Below are positions 46,057 through 55,081 of a DNA stretch of 64,000 bases, piece by piece (position 1 is the stretch's first letter; every line of letters starts with the position of its first letter). Both the position numbers and the translations under genes were made by a program. The notes beneath the pieces are model-generated. The model searched no databases and was not told where the DNA came from. It saw only the letters and a list, made by a program, of their open reading frames with translations. Source of the stretch: Terriglobus aquaticus (lineage in GTDB: Bacteria > Acidobacteriota > Terriglobia > Terriglobales > Acidobacteriaceae); the NCBI RefSeq assembly GCF_025685415.1, contig NZ_JAGSYB010000001.1:496001-560000 (forward strand), in the 5' to 3' direction.

Positions 46057-49000
46057 TCAGATGAGGAGACGGTAATCATAGGGTGCCGAGCCAAAATGAT
46101 TAAGGTACATTCCCACTCGCGCAATTGCGCTTGCTGAATCCAGACTGGCCGGCAGCCGTGAGTAATAGTCAAAATGATTCCAATTCATCTTGGACAAACC
46201 CAAGATCTCTGACGCCACTAATGCGAGTTCCGACTCGCCTCGATAGCGTTTGATGAGCAGTGGGGCGGGAATGCGTCGCTTGCCCTGATAGTATTTGAAT
46301 CTTTCATTCTGGACACTTGGCGCGTGGCCGTGGACCCAGAGCAATGCAGCGTCATCGCCAAGCACAATAGCTGCGCCTCTTGGCATAGGAAATTTGTCGA
46401 TAATGGGCTTACCGTTCTGCATTCGTGAAGCAAGAAAACGGATCGACTCCTCAGTATTAATTTCGATCAATTCGACATTTGGAACTCCCTCAAGCCCCTG
46501 TGAAAGTCCATCCTGTTCGTCTTTGGTAAAACGCGTCCGCTTATGAATGACGACGCGTTTAGGCAGGCGCATTCTGGCGTCGAAGAACAGTTGCCGGATC
46601 GTTTCGCCAGTACGCCTTGCGTCATCCAGGGACATGTATGGATTTTTTCCGCGAATGATGGGGTGTTCGATGCGGCCAAGTCTGAACTGCAAACCCTCCC
46701 CCCGCGCGCTGTAGATATGACTGCACCCTAAGAGAATTTGCCTACCTGTTGCGGCTTGTGAATCAACACTATAGCCAATTCCCACAAAAGCGCTGTCGTC
46801 ATCCAGGCAATCAAGCCGCCACGGAGTCCGCATCGTCTTTGCGTATAGCGCGAGAGATATCCACCACTTCACCCTGCAACTCAGATTGGCAATAACGGTA
46901 CGTTCACGTAGAAATTGAGTGCTCTGGCCGTTGCGGGCTGCATAGGCTTTCACGTAATCGTGAAGGTCGAAGTGTTCACTGTTCTCGTTTACCAATTCAT
47001 AGGGAGCCCACTCATTTGGAACGAAGATAACCGAAATGGCTGATGGGTTGAGACTCCGTATACGATCCAAGGCAGAGCAGATACCTTTAGCGATTTGCTT
47101 TGCGCACTGCAAGGCACTCCCCGAAGGATTCACAGCTAAAGTCTGCCAAGTCGCTTCGCCGGGGCGAGCATGTATCAGCGGCAGGGAAAAACCAGCAGCA
47201 AAACCCGGAAAAGGTTGGAGATAGTCAAGCTCAGTTCTATTGGGCTCGCTCCGTTCGCCCAATTGACACATAAATCGTTCCAAATTGCGGCCATGGTTTG
47301 CAGGACAGATCGCCGCTAATTCTGAGCTAGTTGATAGACCTGCACTTGTCACCGAATAATCCCAGGGACGGTTGTTGACCAGCCCTTTCAGCGGGTTCGC
47401 GTCTTTCACCTCGCTATTGCCAGACTTCGAACTGAAAATTAGCTTGGCATCCTCTACAACGAAACCGCCAAATGATGAGTGGCGCTGGAGTTCAGGCCTA
47501 AGCGCCTGACGGCCTGGCTGAAACAATCCGGCATACAACGGAGTTTTCCCGATGAAAAAGTGTTGTCCGCTAGCATCAGGGATATCGACATTGGTAATTC
47601 TTGCCGTCCAGCGTTTCAAATCGGTGTCGTAGATGTCATTGTGTTGATAACCATAAACCGCGTTCCGCAACACCTTTGTGGCTTCCTCATCTGCCATCTC
47701 ACCGCTTGCCGTTTTTGCAATTACCTCGGGGGTCAGCAGGACGTATGCTTTACCCTTCAGGATCGCTAGTCGAAATGAAAGTGCTCTATGAATAGCGAAA
47801 CTTTGCTGGTTGTATGTTCTGTTTTCGTGTGAATCGACATCCCAAACACGACCACCATCGGTCTCGATCTGACAACTCTTCGCCACGCTACGCACAAGCG
47901 CCCTTCGCATCAGGGATTGAATGCGGTTGTCTCGCGCCAACTCATCAGGGGAGATCGCGACAGCGACAGGTGTCCCAACTACAGAAGACGCTAGGGACGA
48001 ACGAATAGTCGATATTGAGGCTAGGAAAAAGGCACCCGATGAGTGTGTTACCCAAGCCCCGTCGACATCTTTCATCTGCGTGTCGAGCCAAGCGCGCGGT
48101 CTCGATTGATCCGGAAACCTGAGTTCAACTTTTGTGATCTCGCTGGGTGTCGTCAGTGGATATGCATTACTCTTTGCCAAACTGGAGGCAGCCTCGGCGC
48201 GTGGTGAGAATTTACCTTTACGACTTTGGACTTTACTTGTTGCCACTAAAATTTCTTTGGCGGACTGCAAGTCTGCGTCCGTCAAAAGTCGAAGCGCTAT
48301 GCGTTCCATCAGGTCGTCGAAGCCTTGCGATGTGATATAAAAAGCCTCCCGTCCCGCGTTGACTGCTAGCTCCAGCAATGTTCTGACTTCCGGCGTCGGT
48401 GTCGCCTGCATTCCGCACCAGTAAAGCCGGCCCGCGTATCCGGTGGAGTAAGCTGCCGATAACGCAGACATTACGGAGTGATCTCGCCCGCTATATCCAA
48501 TTACTACAAGATCGTGGTCACGAAGATCGGCGACAAGTTCATCCTGCAATCCTGTCTCCTGTTGTTGAAGCTCCACGGCTGTATTTTTCAACTCGTCGTA
48601 GCGATAGTCTCCGTGTAGGGAAACCACGCGCAGGTCGCCCAACGAAGGAACCAGGCCGACGCGTTGCTGGGTGTCGATCCCCACTTCAATACAAGAGACA
48701 TTTCCCGCTGAACACGCTCTTGCAGCAAGTCCATCAAAATTTGTGGTCCAGACGGTTCGAATCAGGCCGATCTTAGATAGAAGTGGAACCAAGCGATACC
48801 CGATGAACGGTGCAGCGCTCCGCACATAGTTCTGAAAAAAACTTCTTCTATCAGTTGAGGTTGGAAAGCACGCTTGAGCATAGACGGCGTACTCGCTTGC
48901 GTCGGCATTCGGTGGAAAACCTCCCCTCCGGTCCAACCAATCCTGAATGCGCCTTTTCGTTCCCGGCAACGAGAGTTCACCAACCGATTCACGAAGAGCC

Positions 49001-49206
49001 GGGTTATTCGTGGCGAAAATATCCTGCTTCCACTCCCAAATGCACCGTTCCGCAGATGGCATCCCAGAGGAAATTGATGCTCCAGCACCCAAGAGAAGGC
49101 TTATAGATTTGCCACGATTGACGGCCAATGAGCGTACTAAGGCATCGAGTTCGAGGATAACTGTCTTCGTGCTCTGCATAGGCAAGATTACAAGTGAAAC
49201 TATCAT
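46057..49206 (-). CDS. Single-chain SIR2-APAZ-short Argonaute (fused SPARSA-type)
   Basis: 1049 aa in one chain. SIR2 NADase domain (about 30-310): LLLGAGASIS (38-46), TTNFDGL (154-160), SLHGDY (196-201) and VVIGYSGRDHS (234-244). An APAZ-like linker follows (about 330-640). The end is a short Argonaute: MID with LALYAKTMRTPWRL (785-798), then PIWI with FVGIGYSVDS (807-816) and RVVIHKRTRF (884-893). Gly811 replaces the first catalytic Asp and the usual RDG-like Asp is absent, so it should bind but not slice. Known SIR2-APAZ/pAgo systems use guide RNA to sense invader DNA and deplete NAD+. The start could instead be ATG 49179. Confidence 0.88.
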   Translation of the reverse strand: MIVSLVILPMQSTKTVILELDALVRSLAVNRGKSISLLLGAGASISSGMPSAERCIWEWKQDIFATNNPALRESVGELSLPGTKRRIQDWLDRRGGFPPNADASEYAVYAQACFPTSTDRRSFFQNYVRSAAPFIGYRLVPLLSKIGLIRTVWTTNFDGLAARACSAGNVSCIEVGIDTQQRVGLVPSLGDLRVVSLHGDYRYDELKNTAVELQQQETGLQDELVADLRDHDLVVIGYSGRDHSVMSALSAAYSTGYAGRLYWCGMQATPTPEVRTLLELAVNAGREAFYITSQGFDDLMERIALRLLTDADLQSAKEILVATSKVQSRKGKFSPRAEAASSLAKSNAYPLTTPSEITKVELRFPDQSRPRAWLDTQMKDVDGAWVTHSSGAFFLASISTIRSSLASSVVGTPVAVAISPDELARDNRIQSLMRRALVRSVAKSCQIETDGGRVWDVDSHENRTYNQQSFAIHRALSFRLAILKGKAYVLLTPEVIAKTASGEMADEEATKVLRNAVYGYQHNDIYDTDLKRWTARITNVDIPDASGQHFFIGKTPLYAGLFQPGRQALRPELQRHSSFGGFVVEDAKLIFSSKSGNSEVKDANPLKGLVNNRPWDYSVTSAGLSTSSELAAICPANHGRNLERFMCQLGERSEPNRTELDYLQPFPGFAAGFSLPLIHARPGEATWQTLAVNPSGSALQCAKQIAKGICSALDRIRSLNPSAISVIFVPNEWAPYELVNENSEHFDLHDYVKAYAARNGQSTQFLRERTVIANLSCRVKWWISLALYAKTMRTPWRLDCLDDDSAFVGIGYSVDSQAATGRQILLGCSHIYSARGEGLQFRLGRIEHPIIRGKNPYMSLDDARRTGETIRQLFFDARMRLPKRVVIHKRTRFTKDEQDGLSQGLEGVPNVELIEINTEESIRFLASRMQNGKPIIDKFPMPRGAAIVLGDDAALLWVHGHAPSVQNERFKYYQGKRRIPAPLLIKRYRGESELALVASEILGLSKMNWNHFDYYSRLPASLDSASAIARVGMYLNHFGSAPYDYRLLI

Positions 49207-49561
49207 AGCCCGTTGAGGGAGGTTTCCTCCCTGTCTGCGGCCCTTCGGTCCTCCGCCACCCTCCTCAGCGGGCCTTTCCCGCCCGCAACGCCCACCCTGT
49301 AAGCGTCCGCTTCGCGATCAAGAACAGTGAACGGACCGTGCGCTAAGGGGCGCTGCCCCGATCGCGCGGCGACAAGGGGTTTCCCCAATCTTCCGCGCTT
49401 CGCTTGTGCAGACCGGCCTTTGGCCGCCTCCGCTTTGCTCCGGTGGGGAGACCCCTCCCCTTGCGCCTTGCTACCCCCGCCTTCGCCAGGTGGCGTTCGG
49501 CATGTACATGCCGCGTTTCAACGCGGAAGTGCAAAGGCCAACACCCAAGGAGGAAGCACCC
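49207..49561. other. Noncoding spacer between Argonaute and ardC with two nested palindromes
   Basis: 355 bases, GC-rich, no convincing gene. It must contain the divergent promoters. At 49498-49513 is a perfect palindrome CGGCATGT-ACATGCCG, overlapping CCGCGTT-TC-AACGCGG (49511-49526). They lie about 36-64 bases before the ardC start, a position suited to an operator or an mRNA hairpin. Confidence 0.5.
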
Positions 49562-50476
49562 ATGAACACCACCGCAAGCACCGTCACCCCCATCAGCGAA
49601 AACCCCAAACAGCCGCAGCAACGGCAGACCGCCAAAGACATCATCGCCGCCAACGTGAAGAGCCTTATCGAGCAGCTAGAGGCCGGACACTCGGACGCCC
49701 TCACCGCGTACCTCGACGCGATGGGCCGCTTCCACAACTACAGCTTTGGAAACATTCTGGAGATCGCACGGCAACGACCGACCGCAACCCGCGTCGCTGG
49801 CCTGTACGCATGGAACCAGCTAGGACGGAAGGTGAAGAAGGGCGAGAAAGGGATTCGGATACTTGCCCCCATCGTCGGCATCAAGCGCAAGAAGGACGAG
49901 GAAGCGCAGAAGGACATCACCAAGCAGAACACACGCGTTTTGGTCGGCTTCCGCAATGCCTATGTATTCGACGTGGAGCAAACCGAGGGCGCGGAGCTTC
50001 CGACCATGCGGGAGATGAGCGGCAGCGTTGGCGACAACCGCGACCGTCTTGTTTCCTTCATTGAGGCCCAGGGCATCGAGCTTTCCTTTAGCCAGAAGAT
50101 CGCTCCCGCGCTTGGCATGAGCTACGGCGGAAAGATTGCCATTCTTCCCGGACAGTCCGAGGCCGGGGAGTTCAGCACCCTTGTCCATGAACTCGCGCAC
50201 GAGATGTTGCACAAGGCCGAGCGCAGGACGACCACGACCAAGGTAGTACGCGAGACAGAGGCCGAAGCCATCGCCTTTGTGATCGGCAAGGCCGTAGGAC
50301 TCGAAACCGGAACGGCTAGCGCCGACTACATCAATCTCTATCATGGCAACGCCTCACTCTTGATCGAGAGCTTGGAAGTCATCCAGCAGACCTCCGGCGT
50401 CATCCTTGCCGCCTTGCAGCCGCCGACCGCAGCAGAGGCCGAGATGCCCGATGCAGAACTGGCGAAGGTGGCGTAA
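49562..50476 (+). CDS. ardC: ArdC-like antirestriction protein
   Basis: 304 aa from ATG 49562 (AGGAGG upstream). N-terminal ArdC ssDNA-binding domain (about 20-140: LDAMGRFHNYSFGNILEIARQ, GIRILAPIVG) and C-terminal IrrE/ImmA-like metallopeptidase domain with HELAH (209-213) and a downstream Glu in RETEAEAIAFVIG. In plasmids such proteins protect incoming single-stranded DNA from host restriction during conjugation. The motif supports a zinc enzyme but its substrate is unknown. The next gene begins directly after its stop. Confidence 0.9.
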   Translation: MNTTASTVTPISENPKQPQQRQTAKDIIAANVKSLIEQLEAGHSDALTAYLDAMGRFHNYSFGNILEIARQRPTATRVAGLYAWNQLGRKVKKGEKGIRILAPIVGIKRKKDEEAQKDITKQNTRVLVGFRNAYVFDVEQTEGAELPTMREMSGSVGDNRDRLVSFIEAQGIELSFSQKIAPALGMSYGGKIAILPGQSEAGEFSTLVHELAHEMLHKAERRTTTTKVVRETEAEAIAFVIGKAVGLETGTASADYINLYHGNASLLIESLEVIQQTSGVILAALQPPTAAEAEMPDAELAKVA

Positions 50477-50893
50477 ATGCAGACCATCCTTCGCATTCTC
50501 AAACAGGCCGGAGGTTGGCACCACGGCCTGTACCTCAAGATCGAAAACCCGCCTTATATGGCTTTGGTCATTGAGGCGACCGATGAATCAGGCCCGTGTG
50601 GTCTGCCCTCTGTCTCTGTCGCGCACTACGGCGAACAGAACGGCGACCTCATGCGCGACCCGGAGATGTGTTTCGAGCTTGGATTAGCGGACGGGCCACA
50701 CCTGAACGCCTTCTATTACCGAAACGACTTTGTAGGCGTAGAGCAGTGGAGCCGCACAATCGTCCGCGACAACTACGTTTATCTCGTCAGCTTGCACCAG
50801 CAGCACGAGCGATTCGCCAAGGTGTGGGACAACAACCTGCGATTGCAGGGCTTCGCCGAAGCCTTCGAGCAACAGCAAACCCCACGCGCCTAA
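50477..50893 (+). CDS. Conserved plasmid-type protein of unknown function (DUF6908-like)
   Basis: 138 aa, starting at the base after the ardC stop, so clearly co-transcribed. A compact single domain rich in aromatic residues (WHHGLYLKIENPPYMALVIEA; HLNAFYYRNDFVGVEQWSR). The pattern resembles DUF6908 proteins found with antirestriction and partition genes on plasmids; that assignment is from memory of the family and is not firm. Function unknown. Confidence 0.65.
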   Translation: MQTILRILKQAGGWHHGLYLKIENPPYMALVIEATDESGPCGLPSVSVAHYGEQNGDLMRDPEMCFELGLADGPHLNAFYYRNDFVGVEQWSRTIVRDNYVYLVSLHQQHERFAKVWDNNLRLQGFAEAFEQQQTPRA

Positions 50894-50976
50894 AACCTTT
50901 CCCGCCCCGGAGCGGATGGGAAAGTGCGTCCGCTCCACAACCTTAGTGCAGTGCAACCCCCTCAAGGAGAGCAGCC

Positions 50977-52662
50977 ATGCAGGATTCTTCCGCCTTCCAA
51001 TTTCTAGCAATAGACACTATCCACGAGTCCACCACCAACCCCCGCCGGACGTTCGATGAAGCCAAGCTGTACGAGCTTGCCGAGTCCATCAAGCACAACG
51101 GCCTCATCCAGCCCATTACCGTCCGACCCAATAACCAAGGCTTCGAGATCGTTGCAGGAGCCAGACGCTACCGTGCCGCCCAACTTGCCGAGTTGTTTTC
51201 CGTCCCCGCCCGTATCGTTGAGATCGACGACGCCAAGGCACTCGAATGGCAGCTAGTGGAGAACAGCCAGCGGGTGGACGTGCATCCCTACGAGGAGGCG
51301 CAGGGCTTCCAACGCTTGCTCGACATCCCCGGCTACGACGTTGCCACGTTGGTCGAGAAGTCAGGCAAGAGCGCAAGCCACGTCTACGCCCGTTTGTCTC
51401 TTCTCCAACTCATCCCCACTGTGGCTGAGGCGTTCACCCAGGAGCGCATAACGGCCAGCCACGCCAACCTCATCGCCCGTCTACCGCAGGAGAGCCAGGC
51501 CGAAGCCTTCGAGCAGTGCTGGCGCAAGGACTGGCAGGACAAAGAGCCTCACCTATTACCCGCAAAGCACGTTGCCGCGTGGATACAGGCCAACCTCTAT
51601 CTCTCCCTCGCGGATGCACCATTCGACCGCGAAGACCCAACCCTCAATCCCGCCGCCGGAGCTTGCGTTACTTGCCCCCGGCGCAGCGGGTACAACACGT
51701 CCCTCTTCTGCGACGTTCAGGGCGACCAGTGCCTTGACTCCGCTTGCTACCACAGCAAGGTTGAGGCATTCCTTGACAGGGAGATTGCCGCCCACCCCGG
51801 CCTCGTCCAGATCGAGAACGGCTGGCGCAATCCCAAGGAGCAGCGACCCGGAGCCGTGCAGCGCGGCCACGTTCGGGAACTTCCCGACGTGATCGACAAC
51901 CCCGACGCGGAGCCGGTCATGCCGTGCGAAGCCGCCAAACCTGCCATCGTCGTGTACGGAAAGCAGCTTGGCCGCAAATTGACCGTTTGCACGGACAAGC
52001 ATTGCCCCGTGCATGACCCGCAAGCGGCAGCCGAAGCAGCGGCCCACCCAGTGCCGACAATGCCGCCGCCGCACGAAGCCGAGACGGAAGAGGAGGCCGC
52101 AGAACGAGAAGCCGAGCATGAACAACGCATGACGGAGTACAAGGCCGAGCAGGAACGCAAAGAGGAGGAGCGTAAAGCCGAGTTCGACCGACAGCAGAGG
52201 GAGTACGAGGCCGAGCAAGCCCGCCGCGACAAACAGCGTAAGGCAAGAGTCGCCACCTTCGAGCGCATCATCGAACAGGCCCCTGCAGCGTTCAATCCAG
52301 CACAGATGCGCGTCTTCCTTCGCTTGCTCATCCATTTGGACTACAGCTTCCTTGAGGAGGTAGCTAATCACTACGCCAACGGCAATGAGAACTCCCAACA
52401 GTCGTACGATGAGATCGTGCTGGCCGCCTTGGACGGCACCGCAGACGAGAAGCTTACCGGACTCGCCTTGCGCCTCGTCCTCTCTGACCACGTCGGCATT
52501 CCTCACGAAAGCCAACCAGACTTGCTTGCAGAGGTCGAGCAGGTTTTCGCGCCGAAGAAGCCCAAAGCCGTCAAAGCCAAAGGAGACGGTTCGAGCAAGC
52601 CAAAGCCGACAGCAGTAAAGGGTCCGGTAAAGAAAGAGACGAACAAAAAGAAAGCGGCCTAA
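50977..52662 (+). CDS. parB: ParB-like partition/nuclease-family protein with Cys-rich middle
   Basis: 561 aa. N-terminal ParB domain (about 8-100: NPRRTFDEAKLYELAESIKHNGLIQPITVRP; GARRYRAAQL; ENSQRVDVHPYEEAQGF) and a helix-turn-helix (about 115-140, VATLVEKSGKSASHVYARLSL). A middle section has CVTCPRR...FCDVQGDQCLDSACY and a later CTDKHCPVH, likely zinc-binding. A long Glu-, Lys- and Arg-rich coiled coil (about 365-430) and a Lys-rich end follow. No ParA is adjacent and no parS repeats were seen, so it may act as a DNA-binding regulator rather than a segregation factor. Confidence 0.88.
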   Translation: MQDSSAFQFLAIDTIHESTTNPRRTFDEAKLYELAESIKHNGLIQPITVRPNNQGFEIVAGARRYRAAQLAELFSVPARIVEIDDAKALEWQLVENSQRVDVHPYEEAQGFQRLLDIPGYDVATLVEKSGKSASHVYARLSLLQLIPTVAEAFTQERITASHANLIARLPQESQAEAFEQCWRKDWQDKEPHLLPAKHVAAWIQANLYLSLADAPFDREDPTLNPAAGACVTCPRRSGYNTSLFCDVQGDQCLDSACYHSKVEAFLDREIAAHPGLVQIENGWRNPKEQRPGAVQRGHVRELPDVIDNPDAEPVMPCEAAKPAIVVYGKQLGRKLTVCTDKHCPVHDPQAAAEAAAHPVPTMPPPHEAETEEEAAEREAEHEQRMTEYKAEQERKEEERKAEFDRQQREYEAEQARRDKQRKARVATFERIIEQAPAAFNPAQMRVFLRLLIHLDYSFLEEVANHYANGNENSQQSYDEIVLAALDGTADEKLTGLALRLVLSDHVGIPHESQPDLLAEVEQVFAPKKPKAVKAKGDGSSKPKPTAVKGPVKKETNKKKAA

Positions 52663-52702
52663 CTCCATCCACTTTGGCCCCGGTTTCGTCCGGGGCCGCT
52701 TT
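52651..52702 (+). terminator. Terminator after the ParB-like gene
   Basis: An inner perfect 8-bp stem GGCCCCGG/CCGGGGCC (52676-52683 with 52690-52697) and an outer 9-bp pair AAAGCGGCC/GGCCGCTTT (52651-52659 with 52694-52702) are alternatives because they share bases. The run ends in TTT. The rest of 52703-52892 shows no gene. Confidence 0.6.
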
Positions 52703-52892
52703 GTGTTCCGACACGCCGCGAAATCGCGCCTGGAGACACCCCTTCGGTTTCTCCCGGACCCTCATCCCGCTTTGCTGCCGGCCCTCGCTCACCGGCTGCG
52801 CGGCAGGAGTCAAGTTCCTCCTCCTGCACCTTCCCCTTGCGGATGAAGCGACGTTTAACTATTTCCGAGACCTGCCTTTGAATGTCTCAGGC

Positions 52893-54020
52893 TCATAAGT
52901 TGCCGGTTCGGAAAGCCAGTTGTTCCGCGAGCGTCGGCATCGTGTCGGGACGATGGGGAATGTCGAGATGCAGCGACCCATCTGGATTCTCTCGAAACGT
53001 AAACCCGGCCCGGTTGTATAGTTCGCGTACCACGTCACTCAGAGGATTGAATACGTTTAGATCAGCGAACTTGGGATAGACATCCAAGAGCTTCATAAGA
53101 CCTTCTCGCAACTCCATGATCAACGACGCAAACTCCGAATGCGCGTTGATCTCTGTTGCAGCTTTCGGCGCAGCGTCTGCCAAGCTCACGTCGGTCTTCG
53201 CTAGATAACCGAACAGGTAGCCCGCGTATACGATAACGTGGCGTATTTGAATCGATACTTCTGAGAGAACCCGTTCAACATTCCCGTGCATTCGATAGTG
53301 TCGAATAGATTCTGTTATTGCAGGCCAAGCATTCTTGAGCCGATCGCAGAAGCCATCCTCATATCCCTTCAACGTCTCCGCATTTCCGTATTGGGCGCTC
53401 AAGTATTCCGCCATGAATTCCGACCAGCACGCCATCGCAGGTTCCTTCAAATATCTCTCAACGGGCGCCCATTTCTGGAGAAAAGTGTCTGCCCCCATGT
53501 GTTTCATCTGCATCGCGTGGTCATGAACGTGCCCACATTCATGGGCGATCGTATGGATGGTGAGAGCTCGAAGAGCTTGGAGTTGCTGTTGCGTTTCCAC
53601 GGAAGGATCTTCGGGTTCGTAAGACAAAGAACGTGCATAGGAGGCGTTCAACGCAATCACTGATTTCCAGACATCCCCACGCTTCACGGTCGGAGCCATA
53701 GCGATGCCGGTGGCTACATCATCCGCAGTAGGAATGATTACCTGCGTCGCACCGACTCCGCGGTCAATCGAGGCAAGTGTCTCTGGATAGTTGAATGATA
53801 TGAAGACCTGCTCCAACTGACTGAGGTCCATTACCCGACCAAATATTTCGAGATGGAATCGCACAGCCTGACCGCAGCGTTCTGCGTCGTCTTTGTCGGC
53901 GAAATAGCAAAGCGTGATGACGAGATTGTTTGGGAGCGAGCAAGGCTTCCGCAAGAACTCCGCGACTTCCTCCTCGGATATTGCTTCTTGTGTTGCTGTA
54001 GCGCCCTTCTCTTCAAGCAT
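52893..54020 (-). CDS. Uncharacterised HExxH (zinc peptidase-like) protein
   Basis: 375 aa, no signal peptide, acidic. A gluzincin-like HECGHVHDH (His160, Glu161, His164) and a downstream CWSEFMAEYLSAQYG whose Glu residues could be the third ligand. No family recognised. On the minus strand, next to the SRAP gene (36-base gap), perhaps the same transcript. Base use resembles the rest of the accessory region. Confidence 0.65.
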   Translation of the reverse strand: MLEEKGATATQEAISEEEVAEFLRKPCSLPNNLVITLCYFADKDDAERCGQAVRFHLEIFGRVMDLSQLEQVFISFNYPETLASIDRGVGATQVIIPTADDVATGIAMAPTVKRGDVWKSVIALNASYARSLSYEPEDPSVETQQQLQALRALTIHTIAHECGHVHDHAMQMKHMGADTFLQKWAPVERYLKEPAMACWSEFMAEYLSAQYGNAETLKGYEDGFCDRLKNAWPAITESIRHYRMHGNVERVLSEVSIQIRHVIVYAGYLFGYLAKTDVSLADAAPKAATEINAHSEFASLIMELREGLMKLLDVYPKFADLNVFNPLSDVVRELYNRAGFTFRENPDGSLHLDIPHRPDTMPTLAEQLAFRTGNL

Positions 54021-54056
54021 CCTGCTCTCCGTCCGTCTACGGTATTGATGGTTATC

Positions 54057-54776
54057 TTACAAAGGCAAGAGTCCCGACTCTGCGGCTTGTTCAGCTTGAC
54101 GCATCAGTTCAGGGCCGTTGTTTCGAACATTGTTCACTTTCGGATCCGCTTCATGCATCTCCATAGCTTCTGACTCGAACGGCCTTAGAAGATCGAGCGG
54201 TAGCCGTTCCATTTCCTCCCGGTCAAGCCAACGGTCGTAATCCCGGGAGTGCAGAATGACGGGCATTCGCGGATGAATCTGTGACATCAACTCATTCGCC
54301 TCAGTCGTCACGATGGCATAGGACTGAAGCCAGTGGCCTTCCCCGTCCTTCCAGGCATCCCAGATGCCGGCGAACGCGAACAGACTTCCGCTCGACAACT
54401 CAAAAACATACGGTTGTTTTGGTGCTTTGCCCTCTTTGGGCCATTCGTAAAAGGCGTTTGCTGGAATGAGGCAGCGCCGTTTCTTCATCGGTTCTCGCCA
54501 TGTGCGCGACGTAGCAATCGTCTCCGCCCGAGCGTTGATTGTCGAAAGCCCCTTTATCTCTTTCAGGTCTTTCGTAAAAAACGGGATAAGACCCCACCGA
54601 GCCAGGATGAGCTCCCGCTCTCCGGTTTCTCGGCTCTGGCGGATGATGGGCTGATGCATGGTGGGCGTTACGTTGTAATCGGCCGCAGGCATCGGCAAGT
54701 CCGGTGGGCTCGGATTCGCATGGAAATGCTCAGCAATCTTTTGTTTGTCACTTCGTCTCACGTATCGTCCACACAT
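54057..54776 (-). CDS. yedK: SRAP-domain protein (YedK/HMCES family)
   Basis: 239 aa. Forms a covalent crosslink to abasic sites in single-stranded DNA, shielding them from strand breaks. Key residues are all seen: Cys2 (MCGRY), Asn81 (STINARAET), Glu111 (IPANAFYEW) and His168 (QIHPRMP). Full length. Its ssDNA activity would suit an element that enters cells as single strands. The preceding 90-aa gene ends two bases before its ATG. Confidence 0.95.
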   Translation of the reverse strand: MCGRYVRRSDKQKIAEHFHANPSPPDLPMPAADYNVTPTMHQPIIRQSRETGERELILARWGLIPFFTKDLKEIKGLSTINARAETIATSRTWREPMKKRRCLIPANAFYEWPKEGKAPKQPYVFELSSGSLFAFAGIWDAWKDGEGHWLQSYAIVTTEANELMSQIHPRMPVILHSRDYDRWLDREEMERLPLDLLRPFESEAMEMHEADPKVNNVRNNGPELMRQAEQAAESGLLPL

Positions 54777-54778
54777 AT

Positions 54779-55051
54779 CTAAACCTCACCACAACGCGTG
54801 CAACCAAGGACGTGTTCCGCAAAACTATCCCACTCGGCGATACCGCCAAACGCTGAACTGCGGAGGTCGTTGAAGTCCTTCGGTTCGAGAAAAGTGTAGT
54901 CCGCAGGACGTGCCCGAGCGAATTCTTCTAGGAGACGCGTTCCAACATCGCAGGGTGAGAAGACCTGAATGAGGGGATCTTCCCGTGATATGGAATTGTG
55001 GGCCAACACGCCTCCAAGCCCGCTGCGCTGCGGATAAAACCATTGTGGCAT
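54779..55051 (-). CDS. Small protein of unknown function upstream of the SRAP gene
   Basis: 90 aa, no signal or membrane segment. Residues such as VGTRLLEEFARARPADYTFLE and the end CTRCGEV are notable: a C-x2-C pair at the very C-terminus could bind metal with a partner. The stop lies two bases before the SRAP start, implying co-translation. No family recognised. Confidence 0.6.
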   Translation of the reverse strand: MPQWFYPQRSGLGGVLAHNSISREDPLIQVFSPCDVGTRLLEEFARARPADYTFLEPKDFNDLRSSAFGGIAEWDSFAEHVLGCTRCGEV

Positions 55052-55081
55052 ATTCGCCTCTTCTTCGCCTATACTCGACCG

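Noticed and set aside
51556-52668. 370-codon open frame antisense to the ParB-like gene
   Set aside because: It has no ribosome site and no recognisable domain; GC-rich third positions of the sense gene explain the absence of stops.
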